A stretch of DNA of 64,000 bases, taken from the NCBI RefSeq assembly GCF_002776525.5, contig NC_045452.1, forward strand, positions 26,704,737 through 26,768,736, written 5' to 3'. The position numbers were made by a program, and so were the translations under genes. This document shows positions 1 to 10,711 of this stretch, in pieces; the stretch's first letter is position 1, and each line of letters starts with the position of its first letter. This DNA comes from Piliocolobus tephrosceles (Eukaryota > Chordata > Mammalia > Primates > Cercopithecidae). The notes under the pieces were generated by a model. It ran no database searches. It saw only the letters and a program-made list of their open reading frames with translations, and had not been told where the DNA came from.

Positions 1-455
1 CACCCCCTCCCATGCACACAGCTCCTCCCGTGCTCACACCCCCTCCCATGGACACACCCCCTCCCATGTACACACCCCTCCCATGTACATACCTCCTCCT
101 GTGCCCACACCCCCCATGTACACACCTCCTTCCATGCTTACACCCCCTCCCACACACACACTCCCTCCCATGGGCCCACCCCCTCCCATGTACACACCTC
201 CTGCTATGCTCACACCCCTTCCCCTACACACACCTCCTCCCGTGCCCACACCACCTCCTGTGCCCACATCTTCTCCTGCGCCCACACCTCCTCCCTCCCG
301 CGCCCACACCTCCTCCCGTGCCCACACCTCCTCCCGTGCCCACACCTCCTCCCGTGCCNNNNNNNNNNCGTGCCCACACCTCCTCCCGTGCCCACACCTC
401 CTCCCGTGCCCACACCACCTCTCATGCACACACTTCCTCCCGTGCACACACTTCT
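1..455. repeat. GC-rich minisatellite, 16-18 bp unit, with assembly gap
   Basis: This is a tandem array of short C-rich units. The left part (1-240) has degenerate 16-17 bp units of the form CACACCCCCTCCCATG. The right part (about 290-410) has nearly identical 18-bp units of the form CCCACACCTCCTCCCGTG. Ten Ns at 359-368 interrupt the most homogeneous part, as expected where an assembler cannot count identical copies. The long open frames across it on both strands are products of the repeat and not genes. It lies in an ARHGAP8 intron. Confidence 0.9.
359..368. other. Assembly gap (10 N)
   Basis: Ten undetermined bases inside the minisatellite, so the true copy number here is unknown. Confidence 0.99.
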
Positions 456-1849
456 CCATCACTAAGTTGCGTGCTTAGCATAGGCCGGGTGTTCAGAGTG
501 AAAGGCTAACCTAAACTAGATTGACTCTTGGGCCCTCAGATGGCTGTCACATGACCCCCAGGCCACCAGACCCCCTGCAGGACTGAGCCTTCTCTAGCCC
601 AGGACGTCTTTGAGTCCACATTCTTGAGCTCTGGCCCGGGCCTCCGGTCCTCTTAAGTCTGCCTGCTTCCTTCTCTCCCTCCGTCACCCTTCTCAAAGCC
701 ACTTGGGCCTCCTGCCCTGCACCCTCTGCACTGGCTGTTTCCCATTGCTCAGAAGGCAGCACCTGCCCCTCCCCTGTGTATGGCCTTGGGCGTCCTGTCA
801 CCCTCTTTCATCTGTCCCTGGCTGCTGGTGTCTGCTGTGCTGGCCACACTGCTTTCATAAGGCGGCCACCGAGCCTCCTTCCTGGTGAAACCCCGGGGCC
901 CAGGAGAGCTGCTGCTGGGGGAAGAGTTGGCAAAATAGCGAGAGCAGCGCCTCTGCCAGAATCCCTGTCCAGGTGAGTGAGCGCTCCCCAGGCCCAGGGG
1001 AGAAGCTCAGTCTCAGTGGAGGGAAGTTAGGTTCTCAGGGCCTTGGAATTTGCTCCCCGACAGTGAACTGGTTGAGCTTCATTCTCGAGGCCGAGCCCTG
1101 GCCAATCTCTGGGTGTCCCTGGAAACACTTATTGTGCCCTTGTGAGGACAAGGAGCATGGCACCTGGCCTGCCACGGACTCCCTCGCTGCTGGGCACAGC
1201 TCAGGACATGACCCTGGCAGGGAGGCTGTGCCTTCCGCCACTTCCAGATGCCAGCATCTAACTGTTAAAGCCAAGGAACTCGGGGAGTAGGCTGCGACCT
1301 GGAACCCCCAACTCAAGATGAACAAAGGCACGATCGGATCGTAGAAGCACCCAGAAGACTTTGGGCTGGTTGCTTCATGAGAGTCCCCCCAATATATGCA
1401 TCCTATCTGGTCTGTTAAAGAATCTTCCGACCACGGCTGAAACTGCAGTGGTGAAGGCAGAGACCTCGCAGGGAGCAGGTGCCAGGAGCAGCTTCCACCG
1501 GTGCTGCTGCTACACGGTGAGACCTGCAGGATGCATGGGGCGAGCTGGGATCCTGGAGCTGGTTACCCCAGACAGTGAGGCTGGCTTTCCCCAGAGGGTG
1601 TTCACTCCAGTGAGATGCCAGCCTGCTGCCCACTCTTGGTGTTGACCAGGCACACAGGGAGAGACGGATGCCAGATTCAGGAAAAGTTCGTATCTTGGGG
1701 TCGTCTTGAGAGGACGCATTCCCTTGTCAGGTCATTTAGGCACGGAAAGACCCGTGACCTGTGGGTCAGCTCTCCCCGAGGGGCTGCTGCTGGGCCAGGA
1801 GGGAGCTCAGGATTTGCTGTTCTTATAAAGACAAAAGTACCCTCGAAGA
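456..1849. other. Intronic sequence, no feature recognised
   Basis: No exon, RNA gene or repeat family recognised. A donor-like AGGTGAGTG at about 971 has no convincing upstream acceptor or homologous peptide, so no exon is called. Confidence 0.5.
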
Positions 1850-2056
1850 CAGAAAGCGAATTGGTGGTTGCTAGGGCCTGGAGGAGGGATGAGGAGAGTG
1901 CCTGTTTAACAGGTCTCGGTTTTCCTTTGGGGTGATAACAATATTTCAGAACCATAGAGAGGTAATTGCACAACTTTGTGAATACACTAAATGTCACTGG
2001 ATTGTTTGCTTTAAAATGGTTAATTTATGTTATGTGAATTTCAACTCCATTGGACG
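1850..2056 (+). mobile_element. L1 (L1M-type) 3'-end fragment
   Basis: Text such as 'ttggtggttgctagggcc', followed by 'aaaatggttaatttatgtta' and 'gtgaatttcaactcc', resembles the 3' untranslated end of old mammalian L1 elements in the plus orientation. It is diverged and lacks a clear poly-A tail. Identified from memory of the family. Confidence 0.5.
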
Positions 2057-3025
2057 AAAAGCACCTCTGACAACAAACTGGTACCTTGTGCTCTTTTATG
2101 TGCTTATCCAAGATTCCTTTCCTATTAGGTGGAAGTAGTAAGCATGGCTTCCATGAACAGTTGTATAGGTTGTTCACTGCACAAGGCTAACCACATGAGA
2201 CGCTACCATCAGCTGGTACTCTTTTTCACTCAGTGCGGGACAAGCATCTTCCCAGAGAAAAACGCATCTTTTTCTAACTCATGTAAAGGTGCTCTGTGGG
2301 CTTCTTGGCCTTGATAAGAAGAGCCATCAGGCTTAGCCTTCTCTGCAGTCTTCATGAAAAAAAACACTCCGTACGTTATCCTCCCTATCCATTTCAACCG
2401 GATGGCTTTTCTGTGGCCAGATGCATGCTCCTATTTTTGAAGTGGATGAAGAAACAAGTCTGTCTTTGAAACCCAACTGGTAATTTAGTTAATGACTTCC
2501 TGTGCTGAGCACGTGGGCAGATGCGTTGACACCCAGAGGATTTTAGCACACTGAACAGAAGGCACCCGGAGGAGCCCAGAACTGGGGCCAGAGGAAGGGT
2601 TCCTGCTTTTACGAGGAGGCGTCCAGAGTGGGAAGATGAGCTGTGCAGAGACACTGGCCTCAGTTTCCCTTTCTCGAAAAAGTCATTTGCGAAATGCGAA
2701 AGTGACTATCCTCAGAAGTGAGGAGGAGTGAGAAGTTCTCAGTGGCTTGGGGACGCTTCTACCCCTCTGTGTTCAGGTGGAAGTCTCGCCCTGTTCTTCT
2801 GAGAGTGACTCAATAAAGGATGACCTGGGCGAAGTATGCCCCAGTGGCTTAGCCCACATGGCGTTCAAGACAGGCAATGCGCTGGAAAATGAGTGTTGAA
2901 GTTACTTCCACCACAGGTGATCTGAAATCACACACGGTGTCAGGTCACATGTGGGTGATTTCTCCACATCAAAGCAGACAATGGGATGGGAGCAGGCGTG
3001 GATGGCAGCCCATGGCTCTCAGGGA
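2057..3025. other. Intronic sequence, no feature recognised
   Basis: Apparently unique intronic DNA; short open frames here show no recognisable domain. Confidence 0.45.
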
Positions 3026-3029
3026 CGCT

Positions 3030-3188
3030 GAGTGTGTGGATGCTGGAGCCAGGCTGCTTGGTTCAAAGCCCAGCTCTGCCCCTGACTGATTCACCTCTGC
3101 GAGCCTCAGTTGACTTGTCTATAAAATGGAGATAATAGTACCTGCCTGCTAAGGTCGTTGAGAGAACTGAATGTGTTCAGGTCTGCAG
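3030..3188 (+). repeat. MIR SINE
   Basis: MIR core-like text: 'ggttcaaagcccagctctgc', then 'gcctcagttgacttgtctat' and 'aaaatggagataatagtacc'. Ancient tRNA-derived SINE, plus orientation. Confidence 0.7.
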
Positions 3189-3203
3189 TTTAGGTAGTTT
3201 GGG

Positions 3204-3205
<2 letters not shown>

Positions 3206-3247
<42 letters not shown>

Positions 3248-3556
3248 NNNNNNNNNNNNNNNNNNNNNNNNNNNNNNNNNNNNNNNNNNNNNNNNNNNNN
3301 NNNNNNNNNNNNNNNNNNNNNNNNNNNNNNNNNNNNNNNNNNNNNNNCCCGGGTTCACGCCATTCTCCTGCCTCAGCCTCCCGAGTAGCTGGGACTGCAG
3401 GCGCCCGCCATCTCGCCCGGCTAGTTTTTTGTATTTTAGTAGAGACGGGGTTTCACCGTGTTAGCCAGGATGGTCTCGATCTCCTGACCTCGTGATCCGC
3501 CCGTCTCGGCCTCCCAAAGTGCTGGGATTACAGGCTTGAGCCACCGCGCCCGGCCC
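3206..3556 (-). mobile_element. AluY with internal 100-bp gap
   Basis: Antisense Alu starting with a T-run and ending in 'gagccaccgcgcccggcc'. A target-site duplication TAGTTTGGGCTTTT flanks it (from 3195 on the left, 3557-3570 on the right). The 100 N at 3248-3347 replace most of the right monomer and are probably an estimated-size scaffold gap. Confidence 0.92.
3248..3347. other. Assembly gap (100 N)
   Basis: Exactly 100 N following a long T-run inside an antisense AluY. The round size suggests an arbitrary gap length. Confidence 0.99.
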
Positions 3557-3570
3557 TAGTTTGGGCTTTT

Positions 3571-4164
3571 GACAGAGGACACTCTGACGTTGCTTATAAA
3601 TCAGATGCACAAAGGAGAAGCTGGCATCCTTGGTCTCCAGGCTTCTGGGCAGTGCAAGATCAGCTGAGTATCTGCAGATGGGCACAGGCAGCTGGGGCTT
3701 TCTCCTGAGGCAGTTCTGGGGGCATCTGTCTGCAGAGCACCCCGCCCACAGCCTCAGAGAGCAGGACCACCTGGGTGGATTAATTACAAGATGTGCTCCA
3801 GGTGAGAACCTGGACAACCTGAGCTGAGGGATCATGGCCTGACTGATTCAGTGTCGAGCCCTGCAGAGTGCTGATGGAGGGTTAGGAAGGAGGTCCTTCT
3901 GCAGCCCTTCCTCCTGCAGATGGCAGGGCAATCCCCTTCTCACAGGTAACGTGAAGACAATGCTTCCTCGGTGCAGCAGGGCAGGATGGAACGTGGTCCA
4001 TGGGAAGTGGGTAGAGCCTACACCATAGGGGGTGGTAGGTGACAGACACAGGGCAGTGTCAGGACTCTGACTTTATAATGAAAAGCAAAATGTTAGAAGC
4101 TCACCTGGAAAGAGGGAATTGCTTGCCTTAGAAATGCAGCAAGCAGCAGGGCGTCTGAGGTGGA
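3571..4164. other. Intronic sequence, no feature recognised
   Basis: No repeat, exon or RNA gene recognised. Confidence 0.4.
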
Positions 4165-4790
4165 AGGGCCTATGGTGTTGGGGTTAACGGCAAGGGTTGA
4201 GCAGTCAAGCATTCCTGGGTTCGAATCCCAGCTCATCCTCCTCGTGAGTTTCCCGGGGCTGCCGTAACCATGACCACACGTGGTGGCATAAAACCAGAAG
4301 TGTATTCTCTCACAGTTCTGGAGGCTGGAAGTTCAAAATCAAGGTGTGGGCAGGGCCGTGCTCCCTGCGGAGGGAGAATCCCTTCCTTGCCTGTCCAGCC
4401 CATAAAGGCTGTCAGCAGTCCTTGGCCTTCCAGGGCTGGTGGCCACGTCACACTCTGCTCTGCTTTGCTTCTGTCTTCACGTGACCTTCTCCCCTCTGAT
4501 TTCTCATCTTCACGTCTGCCTTAGAGGGATGCATGTGATTGCACGGAAGGTCCGCCTGGGTAGTCCAGGATGAGCCCCTCCTCTCAAGGTCCTAAATTTA
4601 ATTGTACCTGCAAAGACCTTTTTTCCCAGATAAGGTCATATTCTCAGGTTCCACGGATTTGATAAAGATTTCTTTCCACGGCCCATATTTTCGCCTACCA
4701 CATCCACTTACTAGTTGTGTGACTTTAGATAAGTCACTTAACGCCTCAGCCTCAGAGGTCATCTGGGAAATGAGGACCGGGGCCCCCGGT
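4165..4790 (+). repeat. MIR SINE split by a MaLR LTR
   Basis: The left half (4165-4240, including 'cctgggttcgaatcccagct') and right half (4705-4790, 'ttgtgtgactttagataagt') are successive parts of one MIR. They are separated by an MLT1-like LTR at 4241-4704. The 'ggttcgaatccc' box reflects MIR's tRNA ancestry and is not a tRNA gene. Confidence 0.65.
4241..4704 (-). mobile_element. MLT1-like (MaLR) LTR
   Basis: Antisense LTR with MLT1 landmarks: 'ggggctgccgtaacc', 'tattctctcacagttctgga', 'ggctggaagttcaaaatcaa' and, near the far end, 'cagataaggtcatattctca'. It interrupts a MIR. Family assignment is from memory. Confidence 0.6.
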
Positions 4791-4916
4791 GCATGGAGTC
4801 TCCGTGTGGCCCAGTGCTGGCACCCACTGGGTGATCACAGCTTCCGTTGTAGGAAACGTTGGGTTTCAATAATGAGTAGATGATTTTCATAACTGAATCT
4901 TCTGTGTTATGCCCAG

Positions 4917-5048
4917 GTATTTGAAGTACACGCTGGACCAGTACGTCGAGAACGATTATACCATCGTCTATTTCCACTACGGGCTGAACAGCCGGAACAA
5001 GCCATCCCTGGGCTGGCTCCAGAGCGCATACAAGGAGTTCGACAGGAA
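4917..5048 (+). CDS. ARHGAP8: ARHGAP8 coding exon a (BCH/Sec14-like domain)
   Basis: First ARHGAP8 exon in the window; the start codon lies upstream. The acceptor is 'tatgcccag' and the donor 'gtgcgt'. It opens with the last base of a codon and closes with two bases of the next (phase 2 at both ends, 132 bp). It encodes YLKYTLDQYVEND, then a stretch ending NKPSLGWLQSAYKEFDRK. This is the start of the BCH (BNIP2/Cdc42GAP homology, CRAL-TRIO-like) module shared by ARHGAP1 and ARHGAP8, which mediates protein and membrane association. ARHGAP8, also called BPGAP1, is a cytoplasmic GTPase-activating protein for Rho-family GTPases affecting cell morphology and migration. The Y/F-rich 'TIVYFHYGL' strand distinguishes it from ARHGAP1. 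A PRR5-ARHGAP8 read-through transcript is known in human; whether it exists here cannot be seen. Confidence 0.97.
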
Positions 5049-5273
5049 GTGCGTGCCCGCAAGCCTTCAGGGACGTGGGTGTGGGCTAGGTGTGGCAGGA
5101 GGAGGCATTGTGGCCACAGGTGGTCACAGAGTATGCAGTGGGGGAGGGGCCTGGAAGGGCGGAGGGTAGGGGGTGAGCAAACGTGGGGCAGTGGGGGTTC
5201 ACCACCCCTCTGGCTAAGACTTTGGAATCCCGGGCAGAGGATTCTTTCTTTTCCTTTATTTTTATTTTCTTTC

Positions 5274-5698
5274 TTTTTTTTTTTTTTTTTTTTAAAGAGA
5301 CGGTCTCGGCCAGGCACCATGTCTCATGCCCGTAATCCCAGCACTTTGGGAAACCAAGGTGAGTAGGTCACCTGAGGTCAGGAGTTTCAGACCAGGCTGG
5401 CCAACATGGTGAAACCCCATCTCTACTAAAAATACAAAAGAAAAGAAAGAAAAAAAAGAAAAGAAAGGAAAATGTCGCCCAGGCTGGAGTTCAGTGGGCT
5501 CTAGCAATCCTCTTGCTTCAGCCACCTGAGTAGCTGGGATTACAGGTATGCACCACCACACCCAGCTAGTTTTTGTATTTTTTTGTAGAGACGGGGATCT
5601 CACTGTGTGGCCCAGGCTGGTCTCAAACTCCAGGCTCAAGCGATCCTCCCACCTCAGCCTCCGGAAGTACTGGGATTACAGGCGTGAGCCACCACGCC
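5274..5698 (-). mobile_element. AluJ-like element split by an opposite-strand Alu fragment
   Basis: The poly-T and 'gagacggtctc' head of an antisense Alu lies at 5274-5307, and its body resumes at 5474-5698 ('gtcgcccaggctgg' to 'gccaccacgcc'). Between them, 5308-5473 is a plus-strand Alu left-end fragment ('ggccaggcaccatgtctcat') with an A-rich (AAAG)n-type tail. The younger piece therefore integrated into the older one in inverse orientation. Confidence 0.8.
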
Positions 5699-5704
5699 AA
5701 GCAG

Positions 5705-5960
5705 CCAACACCCTTGCTCTTAAAGGGCCAGACAGTCAGTATTTTAGCTTTGCAGGCCAGTCACTCTATTGCAACAACTCTGTTGGACCGTGTTCCAGTA
5801 AAACGCTATGGACACTGAAATGTGAATTTCATGTCATTTTCACGTGTCATGAAATCTTCTGTTTCTTTTTCAACCGCTTAAAAACACAAAAAGCCATTTT
5901 TAGCTTGCGGGCTGTACTGACGCAGGAAGCAGGCTGGGTTCGTCCTGCGTGCCCATTTGC
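5705..5960. mobile_element. hAT-like nonautonomous DNA transposon relic
   Basis: The text 'ttaaagggccagacagtcag', 'tattttagctttgcaggcc' and 'aaagccatttttagcttgc' resembles the mammalian hAT MITE family whose ends read CAGGGGT-x-GCAAAC. A related copy lies at 47588-47830. The exact subfamily name is not certain. Confidence 0.5.
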
Positions 5961-6077
5961 CCACCCCTGTGGTCCAGTGAATTACTGGCAAAGAAACAAC
6001 TTCATGACTGTTTCTTCCCTAACCCCTCTTCCTGCCTGCACAGCCCTTTACAGCCTGCAAGGGGCATTCTGATGCCT

Positions 6078-6185
6078 ACTATTGGTAGGATGGGCAGTTC
6101 CATTTTACAGATGAGGACACAGGCCCCAGAGAGCAAGTGACTTACCTGTGGTCACTCAGCTTGGGTGTGGTAGGGCAGGACCCCA
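6078..6185 (-). repeat. MIR SINE fragment
   Basis: The text 'ccattttacagatgaggaca' followed by 'aagtgacttacctgtggtca' is the antisense MIR core. Confidence 0.7.
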
Positions 6186-6829
6186 CCCCAGGCTCCCACC
6201 TCCCTCCCCCACCTCCCTCCCCCACCCCACGCTACTCACCACTCGGCCATGGCCTGGAGTCAGCGGACTTCTCCTGAGGGACGTCCTGCCTAGCAATCAA
6301 CTTTGCAATATATCTGGCTCGTAGACTGCGGCGGTGGGCGTTGATGTGGATATTCTAGATTCCTCTGGGTTTTCCTTCTTCGAAGTCCTTTCAAACCTGT
6401 AACAGAAATCTGCTTCACAGATACCTGAGTCAGTGGGACAGTGGGAAGCAGTGCCTGAATGTCCCAGAAATCCTTCCTCCAGTTGCCTTTTGGGTCCTGC
6501 TGTCATTATCAGTAGGACCTTTGGAGGGACTTCTTGGTTCCCTGTCCCATGTCTTAGGCAAAGAATTGTTGCTGCATTTTGTAGTCATTTACTGGGCACC
6601 TGTATAAGCTGGAGATGGCCTAGCCCCAGCTCATGTCCTCCTCCTGGAAGCCTTCCTGGGTTGTCCTGGGAGAATCAATAGCCCCTCCCCTGCAGCCTCA
6701 CTGTTCCTGAGCAGACAGCAATCCTAACACTTAGGGGTTTGTGAACGGGTCTGCCTCCTGCACTAGGCTGTGACCCCTGACCTGTCTCTGCATCCCTTGC
6801 AGGTGGGAAAGGGTCTGCATATGGCAGGC

Positions 6830-7127
6830 TTTTTTTTTTTTTTTTTTTGAGACAGAGTCTCATTCAGTTGTCCAGGCTGGAGTACAGTGGTGAGACCTCG
6901 GCTCACCACAACCTCCGCCTCGCAGGTTCAAGTGATTCTCATACCTCAGCCTCCCGAGTAGTTGGGACTACAAGCGTGAGCCACCATGCCCGGCTAATTT
7001 TTGTATTTTTAGTAGAGACGGGGTTTCACTATGTTGGCCAGGCTGGTCTCGAATTCCTGACCCGTGATCCGCCTGCCTGGGCCTCCCAAAGTGCTGGGAT
7101 TACAGGCGTGAGCCAGTGTGTCCGGCT
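6830..7127 (-). mobile_element. Alu (AluS-type)
   Basis: Full antisense Alu from a T-run to 'tgagccagtgtgtccggct', flanked by the imperfect target duplication GGCAGGCTTTT / GGCAAGCTTTT. Confidence 0.9.
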
Positions 7128-8383
7128 GGCAAGCTTTTAATAAGCATTAGATGGGAGGATGGAGAAGTGAAGTGGTACTGGCAGGAAGTACCAAGGTTCC
7201 AGCCAGCGTAATCAGGAAGGCTGCATGGAGGAGGCAGCCTTTGAGCTGCCCGTGGAGTGGTGGGCAGGGTGTCGTGAAGTGGCAATCACTGGATTTTGTT
7301 TCTGGTACAAGGTATGGCCAGGTGCAAGAAAGAGCAGGGTGGACTTTGGTGCAGTTGGGGGGCTGGACTGTAGGGTTCACTTGGGGAGCCGTGGAGGAAG
7401 GCAGCAAAGGAGGGAGGGGCACAGAGGATGCTGGACTGTGTTTAAGAGGCAGCAGGGAGTCATGGCAGGTGCTTGAGGAGAGGTCAGTGGTGTGTTTAAA
7501 GCAACCCTTTCAGGAGGCTCAGGCTGACACAGCAGGATGTGCACAGTAGCCCTGTCTTGAGCTAAAGCAGCTGAAGGTTTTGCCCTCTGCACTTCCCCAC
7601 GTGACAATTGAAGATGCACCCCAGATTCCTTGAGGTACCTTCCCCCCACTTCTCAGTTGCCAGAAATCAGCTCAGAGAAACAAACCCGAAATCAGCCCAG
7701 GTGGTTTCCCTTCCCTTTCTCGAGGGGGCTGCCGGTTCGCACATCAGGAACGGGTCATTCCCGCTTGAGAGAGAGCAGCAGAATTCCTTAACATCCAGGT
7801 AAGATGTGCTGGTGGTCGATGTATGAAATCTAGCTGGCGAGTTGGAATCTGTGTTGCCAGCAGGGACTTGTGAGCAGTGACAAAGCACCAGCCCGGGGAA
7901 GGAGGCCGGCCTTGCTGCAGCCTGGGGAGGCTGTCAGGGCTGTCATTGAAGGGCGTTGATAAGCAGAGCCACGCAGGTGGGGAGACTTGAAGCAGTGACT
8001 TCCAACTGGCGATCATTTAATCTTGGCCAAAGGGGACTAGGCAGGGAAGAGAGGAACGTGACAGCCGTGGCCTTCAAGTCATCAGATGAAAGAGGCAGAC
8101 TTGTTCTGTGTGACTCTCCCGCTCCCCAGGAGGGTGGATAGGGCTGGGTGTTAGGGCTAACGTTACAGATCTCGGCTCAGGAGAAGCAAAAAGGAGGGAC
8201 ACTCTAGGCATCAAACTACCCAAAAGTGGAATGTCTGCAGGGGTGGTGAGTTCCCCGTCGCTAGAGGTACCTTTCTTGCCCAACCTGATGGTTTTGGACT
8301 GAAATATTCAAGAAGGAAGTGTTGGGACTGGGAAGAAGGAGAGAGGGAAGCTCACCTGGTATTCCATTGTGTGGGCGGTGATT

Positions 8384-8933
8384 TGTTTTTCTAAGACCAC
8401 CAGAGAGAGCACAAAAGAACCAGCGAGTAGGCAAGGCTAAAAGCGAAACTGCAAATTTATTCTTTGGTCATCTAGCTCCAGGGAAAAAGGTATGGGGGTG
8501 AAGTCTGTTGGCCTCCGGCAAAGGAGGCCGAGAGAGTCACCCGGTAGAGCTCTCCGGCAGAGTTCCTAATGCAGTCCAGACAAAGGTGGGGGCTGAGGAA
8601 GCCCGGCCCGCACGTCTGCCGGGAGTGGCTTTTTTAGGAGTGGAAGGGCAATAGGCGGGGCACGGGTGTGTGTGTGTGTGTGGGGGGGGGGGGGCGCTCC
8701 GCAGGTGCCACCAGGTAAATCTTGGTCTCTTTGGATTGACATCACCTGGCGCATGCCTGATTAATCTGTACCTTCCTGGGTGTCAGCTGCATTTTTGTGC
8801 GCACGGGAAAAGCCGGTGATGAAGAACCCGGAAATGCGCCATCTTGCCTCTGTTCGTCCAAACAGGCGGCTGTTGCATTGAACCAGCCTCTGGCCGGCTG
8901 ATGTTTAGGTTATTACCGGGTTTTTTCCCATCA
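8384..8933 (-). mobile_element. Putative solo LTR, family not identified
   Basis: Read on the minus strand, this roughly 550-bp block could begin TGATGGGAAAAAACCC and end CTTAGAAAAACA, a TG...CA pair. It carries an AATAAA signal (plus-strand TTTATT near 8457) about 70 bp from that 3' end, a normal LTR layout. No matching target-site duplication was found, so the boundaries are tentative. It contains a (GT)n/(G)n tract at about 8663-8694. I do not recognise the family. Confidence 0.35.
8663..8694. repeat. (GT)n plus poly-G simple repeat
   Basis: A short GT run passes directly into a run of about 13 G. Confidence 0.95.
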
Positions 8934-9345
8934 TAACCAACATGGTGAGCTCCTTCTGGTCCGGGTCAGCTCCTGCAGGGGAGGTGTTGGCCGAGAGGCT
9001 CTGTGCAGTTTTAATTCTGAGAGCTGTTGCCACATTGCCCCCAGGTTGTGCTCCAGACCCCCACCCCACCCTGGTGTGAGTGAGTGCCTATAAACAGGGC
9101 TCCGACCTGCACGTGTGCCTCTGCGAACTGTAAAGGGCTGCAGGCGTCCCTGGCGGGGGCAGTGGGTGAGGGGTCCTGATTTTCCCTGAGTTTATTTCAT
9201 TCTTTGTTTGATGTCCTTAAATTGATCCCGTTGAGAGAAGTAACATTCTGAGACTCAGAGTGGAGGCAGCTTTTCTTGGGTTATTGGGCGTGGGGTGTTT
9301 CTCGGAGCCTGGCAGCCTGAAGTCATCCCCCGTTTTCCTCCTCAG

Positions 9346-9432
9346 ATACAAGAAGAACTTGAAGGCCCTCTACGTGGTGCACCCCACCAGCTTCATCAAG
9401 GTCCTGTGGAACATCTTCAAGCCGCTCATCAG
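9346..9432 (+). CDS. ARHGAP8: ARHGAP8 coding exon b (BCH domain)
   Basis: This 87-bp exon has acceptor 'ttcctcctcag' and donor 'gtgtgc', with phase 2 at both ends. The last codon of exon a (AA) is completed by its first base, giving Lys, followed by YKKNLKALYVVHPTSFIK and then VLWNIFKPLI. This is the central beta-strand and helix region of the BCH/CRAL-TRIO fold, where 'ALYVVHPTSF' is the family's most conserved block. A shadow frame running through into the intron is not coding. Because the length is a multiple of three, skipping this exon would remove 29 residues without a frameshift. Confidence 0.97.
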
Positions 9433-10227
9433 GTGTGCGGGACTGTGGGAGAGGACCCCGCTGGGGTTGGAGGTCCCTCAGTGTCCGTGGGACGGCCTTC
9501 CCTATCCACGTGCCACGGAGGGCCCGTCTCCAGGGTGCCTGTGGATCTGGGGCTCCCCACCCGCTTGGGGGTCTGCGGGGGGTCACAAGGCCGGCCCAGG
9601 TCATGGGCAGGAGTGCTGGCCTTTGACACCTGTGGGGTTTGCACCTGGTGTTTAGCCCCCTGCCTTGACCTGAGACCCCACACTCTGTGACCACCCTCAG
9701 GTTCTGTGAATTTCCAGAGGGACTCACAGATCTCAGGAAAGCTGTTACCTTCATTGGTGTGGTCTGTTACAGAGACAGGGCACAGATTTAAGTCAGCAAA
9801 GGTAAAAGGCACACAGGGCTGAGTCCCGGAGGTCCAGTGCAAGCTCCTGGCTGTTCTCTCCAGGCGGTTTCATACAGACAGTGCTCCACTCTCCCAGCAA
9901 GAATGTGTGGAGGAGGAGGGAGCATGGCTGGCCAGGGAAGCTCACCGAGCCTTGGTGCCCAGCGTTTTTGTTGCGGGTCAGTCATGTAGGCACGGAGTAT
10001 CCACCCGGCTGACCTCAGTCACTCAGTCTCCAGCCCCTCCTGAGATGAGATGAATACAGCCCAAGGCCCCCACCCTCAATCACATTTCTGGCACAAACTG
10101 TGGTGTTGGCCCAAGGCCTTCAGTGTGCAAAGGCATTACCAGGCTGACTCTTCCAGGGGCTGAGAGGTTTCCACCCAGGAGGAGGTCGCCCATGGCCAGG
10201 CTTCTCTTTGAAATGGGCAGGGCTTGG

Positions 10228-10387
10228 ACACCCCAAGCCACTATGCCCAGCTAAATTTTGTATTTTTAGTGGAGACAGGGTTTTGCCATGTTACCCAGGC
10301 TGGTTTTGAATTCCTAAGCTCAAGCAGTCCTTCAGCCTTGGCCTCCCAAAGTGCTGGGATTATAGGCATGAGCCACCTCACCTGGCC
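10228..10387 (-). mobile_element. Partial Alu
   Basis: Antisense left-monomer part: 'gcccagctaaattttgtatt' through 'gagccacctcacctggcc'. The other monomer is absent. Confidence 0.85.
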
Positions 10388-10410
10388 CTGTTTTAAAATG
10401 TTTTTAAGCT

Positions 10411-10709
10411 GGCTGGGAGCAGTGGCTCACCCCTTAATCCCAGCACTTTGGGAGGCTGAAGTGGGCAGATTACCTGAGGTCAGGAGTTCGAGACCAACCT
10501 GGCCAATATGGCGAAACCCCGTCTGTATTAAAAATACAAAAAATCAGCGGCGCGTGGTGGCGGGCACCTATAATCCCAGCTACTCAGGAGGCTAAGGCAG
10601 GAGAATCGCTTGAACCCAGGAGACGGAGGTTGCAGTGAGCCAAGATCGCGCCATTGTACTCCAGCCCAGGCAACAAGAGTGAAACTCCTCCTCAAAAAAA
10701 GGAAAAAAC
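10411..10709 (+). mobile_element. Alu (AluS-type)
   Basis: Complete plus-strand Alu from 'ggctgggagcagtggctcac' to an A-rich tail. It abuts an antisense AluY tail to tail. Confidence 0.92.
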
Positions 10710-10711
10710 AT

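Larger units (their letters stand above)
5049..9345. other. ARHGAP8: Intron a-b of ARHGAP8
   Basis: This phase-2 intron of 4297 bp holds a nested Alu pair, a hAT relic, a MIR, an AluS, a GT/G tract and an unidentified LTR-like block, listed separately. The stretches 6190-6829, 7150-8380 and 8934-9345 look unique and I see no feature in them. Confidence 0.85.

Noticed and set aside
1..455. CRISPR-like spaced repeats
   Set aside because: The units are contiguous with no unique spacers, and the genome is a primate's.
12..509. Open frames of 130-165 codons on both strands at the window start
   Set aside because: They are translations of a 16-18 bp tandem repeat interrupted by Ns, giving only Pro/Thr/His or Gly/Val repeats.
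900..985. Possible exon ending at an AGGTGAGTG donor
   Set aside because: No matching ARHGAP8 peptide or acceptor; the missing N-terminal exons are expected upstream of the window.
4205..4240. tRNA-like B box (GGTTCGAATCCC)
   Set aside because: It belongs to a MIR SINE; there is no A box or foldable cloverleaf at the right spacing.
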